Assembly (NCBI GenBank): GCA_905614375.1
Contig: CAJQSP010000004.1
Location: 1-61,630 of the forward strand
Origin: an uncultured Dehalococcoidales bacterium
Lineage (GTDB): Bacteria > Chloroflexota > Dehalococcoidia > UBA1151 > UBA1328
Length of the DNA: 61,630 nt
Direction of reading: 5' to 3'
The stretch's first letter is position 1; each line of letters opens with the position of its first letter. Positions 29,479 to 36,117 of the stretch are shown one piece after another. Made by a program: the position numbers and the translations under genes. The notes beneath the pieces are model-generated. The model was given only the letters and a program-made list of their open reading frames with translations. It was not told where the DNA came from and did not search any database.

Positions 29479-29970
29479 ATGCGCAATATTAAATTCTTAT
29501 TACTTCTCATCGTTATAGCTGCGATATCAATACCAGTTGTCGCCTGTGGATCGTCTACCGGCGATGAATCCGTTTCGGATTCGGTCGTTGAGCCGGAAAT
29601 TGACGCCGTACAAATGACGCTTCCAGACAGCGTTTTCACTGTCGACGATGTAGCTGCTGTGGGATGGAAAAAATCTAAAGAACTTTCTTCTGAAACACTT
29701 CCTGGTGCGACGAGCGTTTGGTACGGCTTCTACAACCAACGAGACGTCGAAGTTCGAATTTATGAATCACACGAAACCGCTAAAAATGCAGGGATAGGCC
29801 CGGCTGACAAGGTTACGGGTCGGGGGAAGCCTGATAGGACGGGCGAAGGAGCAGGATTCGTTTCTACCCGCATGAGTTATTCTACTTATGCAATTGTCGG
29901 GAATCTCATTTTAATGTGCGAGCTTGATATCGAAGATTGCCAAGGCTTGCTCGACGGTATCGGGCGATAA
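29479..29970 (+). CDS. small lipoprotein of unknown function
   Basis: 163 residues. The signal FLLLLIVIAAISIPVVAC ends at Cys23 as a lipobox. The mature part starts with an acidic, Ser-rich tether, then a compact domain (FTVDDVAAVGWKKSKELS, VWYGFYNQRDVEVRIYES). It resembles small solute-sensing or DUF-type lipoprotein domains but I cannot name a family. It is flanked by mobile-element scars on both sides and may itself be cargo. Confidence 0.72.
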   Translation: MRNIKFLLLLIVIAAISIPVVACGSSTGDESVSDSVVEPEIDAVQMTLPDSVFTVDDVAAVGWKKSKELSSETLPGATSVWYGFYNQRDVEVRIYESHETAKNAGIGPADKVTGRGKPDRTGEGAGFVSTRMSYSTYAIVGNLILMCELDIEDCQGLLDGIGR

Positions 29971-30151
29971 AAATTCGGTTTCGTTCATACGCTAATCGCT
30001 TCAATCTAAGGAGTCGATATCCTTGATACTGAACATCGGTCGACTGGGTTCAGCAGGAAGTGGCTTAAGGTTGATCGGGTTGCCCATGATGTCGTGGTCA
30101 CTGATCTTGATAGTAAACGCGGTCGGTCGTTAGTCGGCTTCTAGTTTAGGT

Positions 30152-30307
30152 CTCAGCACTGTGAGCCCCAAATCCCTATCTAACAAAGGGGAAAGGGGCT
30201 ATCGGCGGGAGGTCTGGACAAAGGTGTGGGCGACCCTCGAACAGCGAATTATTCGGTGCTATTGGAGTAACTACGCGAAAACCCCCTGCATTTCTGCAGA
30301 AATGCTA
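30152..30307 (-). repeat. dispersed att-module repeat, copy C (degenerate, inverted)
   Basis: On minus, a degenerate hairpin (TTTCTGCAGAAATG region) is followed by GCGTAGTTACTCCAATAGCAC, AATTCGCTGTT and, after an altered centre, CGCCGATAG and CAGTGCTGAG. It sits 40 bp before the intact tRNA-Gly in the opposite orientation to copy D. Confidence 0.55.
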
Positions 30308-30346
30308 TATTTAAGGAGTAGTTTGAACTGTTTTCAGTTCTGCTCT

Positions 30347-30422
30347 GCGGGGGTAGCTCAGCTGGCAGAGCATCTGCCTTCCAAGCAGAATGTCGCGAGT
30401 TCGAATCTCGTCCCCCGCTCCA
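30347..30422 (+). tRNA. tRNA-Gly(UCC), CCA encoded
   Basis: Complete cloverleaf of 76 nt. Acceptor GCGGGGG pairs with CCCCCGC, discriminator T, then CCA. D-arm GCTC...GAGC, anticodon arm TCTGC-CTTCCAA-GCAGA (anticodon TCC), T-arm GCGAG-TTCGAAT-CTCGT with one wobble. It is followed by an intrinsic terminator (30443-30469). Its last 45 bp recur at 32240-32284 and 35819-35863, so the gene is an integration target. Confidence 0.96.
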
Positions 30423-30431
30423 TACGTAAAT

Positions 30432-30608
30432 TGAACTAGAGAAGCCCTCGCAGAAATGCGGGGGCTTTTCTGTTAGTTACAGTGAAGTTACAGTAATAGC
30501 ACCGAATAATTCGCTGTTTCGGTCGGCTGTCGTACTTGCTGGCAACACCTACCGCCGATAGACACAAGCACCATTGTTCAAATAGATAGTGGGTGCCAGG
30601 GTGCTGAG
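30432..30608 (+). repeat. dispersed att-module repeat, copy D, next to tRNA-Gly
   Basis: After the tRNA come TACGTAAATTGAACTAGAG, the terminator hairpin, GTTACAGTGA (30476-30485) and GTTACAGTAA (30487-30496) 11 bp apart, then TAGCACCGAATAATTCGC, CGTACTTGCTGGCAACACC and the tail GTGGGTGCCAGGGTGCTGAG. In a recombinase model this is the P' arm left after integration into the tRNA. Confidence 0.8.
30443..30469 (+). terminator. intrinsic terminator of tRNA-Gly
   Basis: Stem AGCCCTCGCA / TGCGGGGGCT, GAAA loop, T4 run, 21 bp after the tRNA CCA. Confidence 0.85.
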
Positions 30609-30663
30609 ACGTTAGTGAAGGGAGTGTCCCTGATTTGAATTACGTTGTCGTGTGTGAGTGTCA

Positions 30664-31017
30664 TTACTTAGGTAAGAACCACGTCCACCAAGACCTGTAA
30701 ATAGCCCAGATGATTAACCCTAAAAGCCCAATAATTATGATGGGTTCCCTAAGATCGAATAGTTGAATCGATAACATGATTATTACTACAGCGACCTGAA
30801 CCCCGAGACATTGGCCTGGACCACCCCTAATTATGTGTCCAGCACCTACACCGGGCGACGGCCATCGAAGTCGAAAAGCGACTACCCACAACATTATCCC
30901 TGAAATCATAGCCAATACTTGGTAAAGCAAATCTTCTTCAGGGTCGATGCCATCAATAATTCCAAAAAATGGAAAAGAAAAGAAAATGAATGCTGGTACG
31001 GTCAGAATATGTGCCAT
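30664..31017 (-). CDS. small membrane protein, four helices
   Basis: 117 residues with four hydrophobic segments (LTVPAFIFFSFPFFGIIDG, YQVLAMISGIMLWVVAF, GVQVAVVIIMLSIQLF, IIIIGLLGLIIWAIYRSWW). No recognised family. AGGAAAG precedes the ATG. It lies between tRNA-Gly and the first displaced att core, so it is probable cargo of the first element. Confidence 0.6.
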   Translation of the reverse strand: MAHILTVPAFIFFSFPFFGIIDGIDPEEDLLYQVLAMISGIMLWVVAFRLRWPSPGVGAGHIIRGGPGQCLGVQVAVVIIMLSIQLFDLREPIIIIGLLGLIIWAIYRSWWTWFLPK

Positions 31018-31129
31018 TGTCTAATCTTCTTTCCTCTTGGTTGATGGTTTTTGAGCATCATACAGTAGACAAAGGATATCGACCATTTGGCGTAAAACTG
31101 AGGTGTCCATATCGTGTCCGGAACCGTTG

Positions 31130-31184
31130 CGCCGATACCCGCACCGTACTAATACAAACAGTAGGTGGGTGTCAGGGTGCTGAG
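31130..31184 (+). repeat. dispersed att-module tail, copy E
   Basis: Only the distal part is present: GCGCCGATACCCGCACCG, then GTAGGTGGGTGTCAGGG and TGCTGAG. No hairpin or arm repeat. It sits upstream of the TM2 gene in the 31018-31312 gap, which otherwise holds nothing I can name. Confidence 0.6.
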
Positions 31185-31312
31185 TCCAGTCACCACAACC
31201 ACAACTTGCTCACGAATACGCAGTCGAGGCACAGCAACAACTCAAGTTCGCCAGTACGATCAAAATGATCTAAGGTGGGCCAGATCATAAAAATATTTAG
31301 GAGGAGAAGCAA

Positions 31313-32086
31313 ATGAGCGCACCGTATAAGCCCAACGATCCGGATGGTAAGTTCTGTAAAGACTGTGGCGAAAAGATTAAAACAGCTGCAGAAATATGCC
31401 CTCATTGTGGCGTCCGCCAGATGTCTGTCCCCGAAAATATTAACGCTAGTCCTAAGTCATTTGTTGCTGCACTGATTTTGGTTGTGCTGCTGGGAGGATT
31501 AGGTGTTCATAGGTTCTATGTCGGAAAACCTGTTACCGGTATTCTCATAATTTTGACATTCTTTGGATTTTTCGGCATTTGGCCTTTAATTGATCTGATA
31601 CTGATAGCGACTGGTAACTTCAAGGACAGTAATGGATTGAAAATAAGCCATTCGGGTGTAGCAGCGGCGTCTGAGCCTGTGCTGCCTGCGAATGCAGAGC
31701 CACTGTCTGAGCAGTCCCCCCGCAAAAGTGGTAACCAATTGAAAGTACTCGGATACGCGATTGCACTCGTCGTCTTGGCGGGACTGGTCGGGTTGCTCGT
31801 TTTTGACGCCATAAATGGAGGTCTCGAAGATGATGGCATTGGGTCCTCATCCAATGTAAATACGTCTTCCCAACCTAAGCTGACTCAAACTTCAACTCCT
31901 GTGACTCCTACAGAAGTCCCTGTTGCCCAATATGAGGGTTGTGACGGATTATCTGATTTGATAGAACGTGTCAAAACCGACGGTATGGGAAAATTGGGGC
32001 TTTACAGTGTAGTCAACGTAGGCGATGAAGATATTTGTAACAACACAATCAAACAAATGAATAAGCCAGAGCTTTTAAAGGACTAA
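31313..32086 (+). CDS. zinc-ribbon and TM2 domain protein
   Basis: 257 residues with a strong AGGAGG upstream. An N-terminal zinc ribbon (FCKDCGEKI ... CPHCGV, residues about 14-35) precedes a TM2 domain: FVAALILVVLLGGLGVHRFY and VGKPVTGIL, then FGIWPLIDLILIATGNF. A further helix (VLGYAIALVVLAGLVGLLVF) and a C-terminal extracytoplasmic domain with two Cys (EGCDGLS, EDICNNT) follow. TM2 proteins have two helices joined by a short charged turn; the bacterial role is unknown. It lies between tRNA-Gly and the displaced core at 32240, hence probable mobile cargo. Confidence 0.88.
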   Translation: MSAPYKPNDPDGKFCKDCGEKIKTAAEICPHCGVRQMSVPENINASPKSFVAALILVVLLGGLGVHRFYVGKPVTGILIILTFFGFFGIWPLIDLILIATGNFKDSNGLKISHSGVAAASEPVLPANAEPLSEQSPRKSGNQLKVLGYAIALVVLAGLVGLLVFDAINGGLEDDGIGSSSNVNTSSQPKLTQTSTPVTPTEVPVAQYEGCDGLSDLIERVKTDGMGKLGLYSVVNVGDEDICNNTIKQMNKPELLKD

Positions 32087-32172
32087 CGACGCACGCTGTT
32101 GATCGAAAAGGTTCTGACAGAACCGGTTAGAAAGCCGTAAGAATAAGCAATGAGTCAGACGGATATAGATAT

Positions 32173-32284
32173 CAATACAAATACGGAATGAACTCAGGAA
32201 ATGGTCTGTTAGGTAACGTCTGAAACGGGGAGTATCTAACTTCCAAGCAGAATGTCGCGAGTTCGAATCTCGTCCCCCGCTCCA
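32173..32284 (+). other. displaced tRNA-Gly 3' end (att core 2) with left arm
   Basis: The 45 bp from CTTCCAAGCAG to CCCCCGCTCCA (32240-32284) are identical to the last 45 bp of tRNA-Gly, while the upstream 60 bp are not tRNA. They read ATACGGAATGAACTCAG, AAATGGTCTGT, GGTAACGTCTGAAACGGGGA and match the sequence before the third core at 35819. A core joined to element sequence on its left is what attR of a tRNA-targeting element looks like. Confidence 0.8.
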
Positions 32285-32304
32285 AACTGAAATCAAACTG
32301 AAGA

Positions 32305-32358
32305 AGCCCTTGCAGAAATGCAGGGGCTTTTCGCGAAGTTTCAGCAAAGTTTCAGCAA
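32305..32358 (+). terminator. terminator hairpin plus GTTTCAGCAA arm repeats, copy F
   Basis: Stem AGCCCTTGCA / TGCAGGGGCT with GAAA loop and T4 (32305-32331) is followed by GTTTCAGCAA at 32338-32347 and 32349-32358, 11 bp apart. The stem is fully compensated relative to the tRNA-Gly copy (T-A in place of C-G), so structure is conserved while sequence drifts. 32360-32562 shows no recognisable gene. Confidence 0.75.
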
Positions 32359-32562
32359 CAGACCTAATTAAATGCCTTACTAATGGTCGCTTTGGTCACC
32401 CCTCAACGCACGCGCGCGGGTCAGGGAGAGAGGTGTTAGAGGTGACTGGTTGCTGTCCGCTTCGTGTCCGGACAAGCCATGAGGTCTCACTGAGGCTGTC
32501 ATCAAGAGACCGTATGTAAAGGGTCGCCGATACTCGCTCCGCACATTACAGATTAGCGGTCG

Positions 32563-33204
32563 CTACGAAGTCTTGGAATAAATCCCCAAAGAGGAAACCA
32601 AAAGCGCCAAGTAAGCAACATTTAGAATGGCTGAATCCGGGCTAACCACATACATCACCACGCCTATAACCGATCCGACTACAAGGATGCCGGACACGAC
32701 TTGAATGAGAGATTTGTTTTCAGTTGTTTGATATTGAGTCTCAAGGAATATATCGACTCCGATAATGCATAGGGCGATGAATATGAACATTGAACCAATC
32801 ACATCAAGCGCATCAGCAGAGTTGTGCAGAATCATAGCCCCCTGAGAAGAGTCGGAACCAGACCCGAGAGCTAAGGCCCCCGATGTGATACCTAGTACCA
32901 ATCCAGGTAACAGCAGAAATCTGGCAAGTTCCGTCCTAGCACCACCTCCGCCCAAGGATGCGGCAACCGATCGCCATCCCAAAACCATAGCGGTAAAGCC
33001 AATAAGCATCAGTGAGAAGAAAATCTTTGCCACATTGTAGTTATCAGATATTGCGGCAATTTCAGAATTACTTTTGATTACGCCCCACAGACCTAATTGG
33101 CTCTCGCTTAATGGGCGGTCTAGGACAAAGTAATAAAAAAGGGCCCATCCAAGAATGGACAAGCTACCAAGGAGCAGGAACCCGGTACTCTTTTCAATTT
33201 TCAT
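32563..33204 (-). CDS. membrane protein, about six helices, DUF4386-like architecture
   Basis: 213 residues with helices at about 8-27, 60-80, 95-113, 130-150, 165-185 and 190-208 (e.g. GFLLLGSLSILGWALFYYFV, FSLMLIGFTAMVLGW, GSMFIFIALCIIGVDIFL, LIQVVSGILVVGSVIGVVMY). The arrangement is like DUF4386-type proteins but I would not insist on the family. It lies between att cores 2 and 3. Confidence 0.65.
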   Translation of the reverse strand: MKIEKSTGFLLLGSLSILGWALFYYFVLDRPLSESQLGLWGVIKSNSEIAAISDNYNVAKIFFSLMLIGFTAMVLGWRSVAASLGGGGARTELARFLLLPGLVLGITSGALALGSGSDSSQGAMILHNSADALDVIGSMFIFIALCIIGVDIFLETQYQTTENKSLIQVVSGILVVGSVIGVVMYVVSPDSAILNVAYLALLVSSLGIYSKTS

Positions 33205-33348
33205 AAGCGACGTACTCCAGAATAATATTTATGTTGGGTATATCTAATTAGTTGCTTTGACTTCATCTCTAAAAGGCTTTTTACGGATTAATCGTATATT
33301 ACATCAGAATTATCCGAAGTACTGCATGCCCATCTCACGGGTAGATGG

Positions 33349-33687
33349 TTGCTTCACTTGCTTAGCCGCAATGAAGTCGGTTCTCGCGAAGAATTTCAAT
33401 TATTTGTTGACCAGGGTGATAATTTCATATTCGGTTACAAGTTGAACCGTGCGATGCAACGAATTGAAAGCGGTGACCTGCCTGATTGGGCATACGATTA
33501 CTTCGTCGACCCTCCCGATGAGGAACACGCGATGGTGGGCTGTACAGCCGACTTCTACACCGGGAACAATCCGTCCTTCTGGTTTCGATTCGGTCCTAAC
33601 ATCTGCACGAGCCAAATGACCTCGTGGCTTCGGGATGGCGGAACCGAGTCATGGACTGAATGGCTAATCAATACCCCTAATAATTAG
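33349..33687 (+). CDS. hypothetical protein, possibly truncated
   Basis: 112 residues from a TTG; the frame stays open upstream to about 33285 without an ATG or GTG, and residues before the TTG (LTGRW) look coding. It contains a central acidic/aromatic region (LPDWAYDYFVDPPDEEHAM, NPSFWFRFGPNICTSQMTSW). I recognise no family. It may be the C-terminal part of a longer gene or use a non-standard start. Confidence 0.42.
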   Translation: MLHLLSRNEVGSREEFQLFVDQGDNFIFGYKLNRAMQRIESGDLPDWAYDYFVDPPDEEHAMVGCTADFYTGNNPSFWFRFGPNICTSQMTSWLRDGGTESWTEWLINTPNN

Positions 33688-33705
33688 TTGATTCGAGTTC
33701 GAGTA

Positions 33706-33725
33706 GCTATGGCGAAGTTCGCGTA
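33706..33725. promoter_or_regulatory. GCGAAGTTCGC palindrome upstream of McrA-like gene
   Basis: GCTATGGCGAAGTTCGCGTA contains the perfect palindrome GCGAA-G-TTCGC (33712-33722). The same 20 bp occurs inverted at 22098-22117 with one central change. It lies about 60 bp before the McrA-like start. Operator function is inference. Confidence 0.35.
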
Positions 33726-33779
33726 GTCGGTTGCTAACATGCAGCTCAATATTCACGTCGTCACAAAGGATTGGTCAAT

Positions 33780-34880
33780 ATGAACCCGGAATTGGTCAAT
33801 AAAAATCATGTTCTACAAGCGATAACTGAATTTGACCGCCTTGGTCGTGATGCATTCTTGAAAAAGTACGACTTTGGTAAATCGAAGCAGTACCTGTTGT
33901 TACATAAGGAAAAAACCTACGACTCCAAACCGATATATGGAGTCGCTCACGGGTTTGCAACCGGTCAGTTCTTGACCCACAAGGATTTCAGTGGCGGTAT
34001 AGCTGCGGCAGCAGGATATTTACAAAATATCGGATTTGAAATTTCTAAGGAACGCTCAAACACAATTACTCCCTCAGCCCCATCACATACGCGCAATCAA
34101 AAGTGGTCTCGTGAGGAAGTAATCTTGGCCTTAGACGTCTATATGCGATACGGACCAATAGGTGAGAAGCATCCAGCGTTACAAGGTCTTTCTACTACGC
34201 TTCGCAAAAGGACCGATTTAACCAAGGTAGCGTCTCCAGAGAAATACAGAAATTTCAACGGAGCTAAAATGAAACTTGCGAATTTTTTGCGTCTTGACCC
34301 CGGATACGAAGGTGTTGGGCTAAAACGTGGCGGGCAACTTGAAGAAGAGATATGGAATGAATTCGCAGGCGACCAAGAGAGACTCTCAATACTTGCTTCG
34401 CAATTGCGGTCCAAGCCGAATAAATCTTCCCAACTTTCTGATGATAACCGCTCGGTACGAATCACCGACGTTGAGCAGGTTCATACCCCTGAATATTCGG
34501 TAATCGGTTCAAGTGACGAGAAAATTGCTACTCGTCGAGAACAAAAAATGGTTCTGGGATTTAGAGACTATCTCTCAAGTAAAGGACATGTGGTCAAACA
34601 ACATGTTTATGGAAATGGTCAATCGGCAATGCGATGCGATCTTTTCGACGAAACATCAAGGGTGCTTTACGAGGCCAAAGGCACTAGCCATCGGATGAGT
34701 ATTCGATTGGCTATCGGGCAGTTATTTGATTATCGAAGGTTTGAAGATAAAGAACCTCGGCTGGCGATTCTAATCCCAGGTCGCCCGAACGATGAAATTG
34801 TTGACCTATGCAATGCACTAACTATCGAAATAGTTTGGCCTGTTGGAGATTCCTTCACATCAACCAATAATTCAATATGA
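33780..34880 (+). CDS. McrA-like modification-dependent restriction endonuclease
   Basis: 366 residues. I chose the ATG at 33780 because AAAGGA lies nine bases upstream; a TTG at 33771 would be too close. The N-terminal part (FDRLGRDAFLKKYDFGKSK, YDSKPIYGVAHGFATG, FSGGIAAAAGYLQNIGFEI) matches the head domain of ScoMcrA-like enzymes. The middle (WSREEVILALDVYMRYGP, KYRNFNGAKMKLANFLRLDP) matches the domain next to it in HNH-type homologues. The C-terminus has a PD-(D/E)xK core D287...E298-A-K300 (CDLFDETSRVLYEAK) instead of HNH. Expected role: cutting DNA with modified bases (type IV-like defence). Its stop overlaps the ATG of a truncated DUF5681 ORF by four bases. Confidence 0.75.
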   Translation: MNPELVNKNHVLQAITEFDRLGRDAFLKKYDFGKSKQYLLLHKEKTYDSKPIYGVAHGFATGQFLTHKDFSGGIAAAAGYLQNIGFEISKERSNTITPSAPSHTRNQKWSREEVILALDVYMRYGPIGEKHPALQGLSTTLRKRTDLTKVASPEKYRNFNGAKMKLANFLRLDPGYEGVGLKRGGQLEEEIWNEFAGDQERLSILASQLRSKPNKSSQLSDDNRSVRITDVEQVHTPEYSVIGSSDEKIATRREQKMVLGFRDYLSSKGHVVKQHVYGNGQSAMRCDLFDETSRVLYEAKGTSHRMSIRLAIGQLFDYRRFEDKEPRLAILIPGRPNDEIVDLCNALTIEIVWPVGDSFTSTNNSI

Positions 34881-34993
34881 CCTCTATCCACTCCAACCCA
34901 CCTGAGAACAGGGACGAAACAGGTCGCTTCCTAGCAGGAAAAAGCGGTAACCCCGGCGGGCGTCCCGTGGGCTTCCACAACTACATCAGGTAG
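34877..34993 (+). pseudogene. truncated DUF5681-like N-terminal domain
   Basis: A 38-codon ORF in ATGA overlap with the McrA-like gene encodes NRDETGRFLAGKSGNPGGRP followed by VGFHNYIR and a stop. The GRFxxGxSGNPGGRP motif is the hallmark of DUF5681, an N-terminal domain on phage-linked (terminase-associated) proteins. A matching C-terminal segment resumes at 35514, after the DUF805 gene, so the gene appears interrupted. Confidence 0.6.
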
Positions 34994-35053
34994 AGTGCCG
35001 GCAGCAGATGCTGAGGAAGTAGCTTTTGATAAGTAAGCCAAAGGAGTATGAAT

Positions 35054-35509
35054 ATGGTCGGAGTGATTAGTTGCCCGAGCTGCAACTCCAATGTGTCGAT
35101 TGGCAACACTTCATGCTGGAAGTGCGGACACGAATTTGCGACATCCGATCGTCAAATTGCCTATCAAAAAGCTAATGGTTTTGAATCCATATTTGGATTC
35201 AATGGTCGTTTGAACCGAAAAGGATTCCTTCTCCGAGAAGCCATCTCCCTTAGTTTCCTTTTCGTGAGTTTGATTATCGCTATCATTGCAGTAGAAGAAT
35301 TTATTTGGTTGGGATTGTCAGTGCATGCCCTTATTACTGTGTCTGCTTCAGTGCGGCGTCTACACGACTGCGACCAGTCCGGTTGGATAGCTTTGTTCTA
35401 TCTGACGGGGATTGGCTGGTTGTTGGTTTTTTGGTGCGCTATCAGACCAGGAGATGGAATGCCGAATAAGTACGGACATAACCCAGATGGTGTTGAGGTT
35501 AGTTTGTAG
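35054..35509 (+). CDS. zinc-ribbon and DUF805 membrane protein
   Basis: 151 residues. The ATG at 35054 has AAGGAG at proper distance; the ATG at 35048 is too close. An N-terminal zinc ribbon (ISCPSCNSNV ... SCWKCGHEF) precedes DUF805 (GFNGRLNRKGFLLREAISL, VSASVRRLHDCDQSGWIAL, IRPGDGMPNKYGHNPDG). The hydrophobic segments suggest three helices. DUF805 proteins are small inner-membrane proteins of unknown function. The gene is lodged between an N-terminal and a C-terminal fragment of a DUF5681-like gene and, like the TM2 gene, joins a zinc ribbon to a small membrane domain. Confidence 0.9.
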   Translation: MVGVISCPSCNSNVSIGNTSCWKCGHEFATSDRQIAYQKANGFESIFGFNGRLNRKGFLLREAISLSFLFVSLIIAIIAVEEFIWLGLSVHALITVSASVRRLHDCDQSGWIALFYLTGIGWLLVFWCAIRPGDGMPNKYGHNPDGVEVSL

Positions 35510-35513
35510 TGTC

Positions 35514-35680
35514 ACCAACAAAGAGCGCATGGACGCGCTGCTACATGGCTTGCAGACCGTGGCTTTGGTAAGCCGACAGTGAATGCTGGCGCACAGGCTC
35601 CGGGCATCGGCGACTTCACCATCGTCATTGGTGACCATGACGCAAGAGGCAACCCGATCAACAATATGTCCAGAGATTGA
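35514..35680 (+). pseudogene. relic of DUF5681-associated C-terminal segment
   Basis: NKERMDA is followed by a two-base insertion, then AATWLADRGFGKPTVNAGAQ and APGIGDFTIVIGDHDARGN, ending at TGA 35678-35680. The peptide is nearly the same as at 29300-29437. It starts directly after the DUF805 stop. Frameshifted and without a start. Confidence 0.6.
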
Positions 35681-35685
35681 GGCTG

Positions 35686-35863
35686 GTTGACCCTAAGTTG
35701 ACCCAACGGACTATTAGAAAACCTCTGGTAACGTCTGGTGCAGGTTTCAACGGTCACCAATACGGAATGAACTCAGAAAATGGTCTGTCTGGTAACGTCT
35801 GAAACGGGGAGCATTTAACTTCCAAGCAGAATGTCGCGAGTTCGAATCTCGTCCCCCGCTCCA
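35686..35863 (+). other. attP-like left arm and third tRNA-Gly 3' core
   Basis: GTTGACCCTAA (35686-35696) and GTTGACCCAAC (35697-35707) are direct repeats 11 bp apart. They are followed by GGACTATTAGAAAACCTC, then two occurrences of GGTAACGTCTG (35726 and 35791 regions), and the 45-bp tRNA-Gly 3' core at 35819-35863. With copy G behind it, the order is arm, core, arm, as in an attachment site of a tyrosine recombinase. Confidence 0.7.
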
Positions 35864-36025
35864 TACGTAAATTGAACTAGAGAAGCCCTCGCAGAAATGC
35901 GGGGGCTTTTCTATTAACTGTTCCAATAGCGCGATTTAAGTCGGCTTCTAGAAGTACTGAGAAGACCTACCGGCGATACCCATGCACTCCTTGTTTATAT
36001 GAATGTAGGTGGTCAGAGTGCTGAG
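35864..36025 (+). repeat. dispersed att-module repeat, copy G, with terminator
   Basis: TACGTAAATTGAACTAGAG and the terminator (35884-35910) are identical to the tRNA-Gly copy. One ACTGTTCCAAT unit and AGCGCGATTTAAG follow, then a diverged centre and tail AGAGTGCTGAG. It fills the 35864-36117 gap with no gene. Confidence 0.75.
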
Positions 36026-36117
36026 TTTAATCCACGTCAACTATTTCATTAGCGACTACAAACTCTGACCATGAAAGTTGTTCCTCGAAACCCGTGGTCA
36101 CCACTTATAGATCTTGA

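Noticed and set aside
30161..30439. 92-codon plus ORF running across tRNA-Gly
   Set aside because: It covers the tRNA and an inverted repeat copy; a chance open frame.
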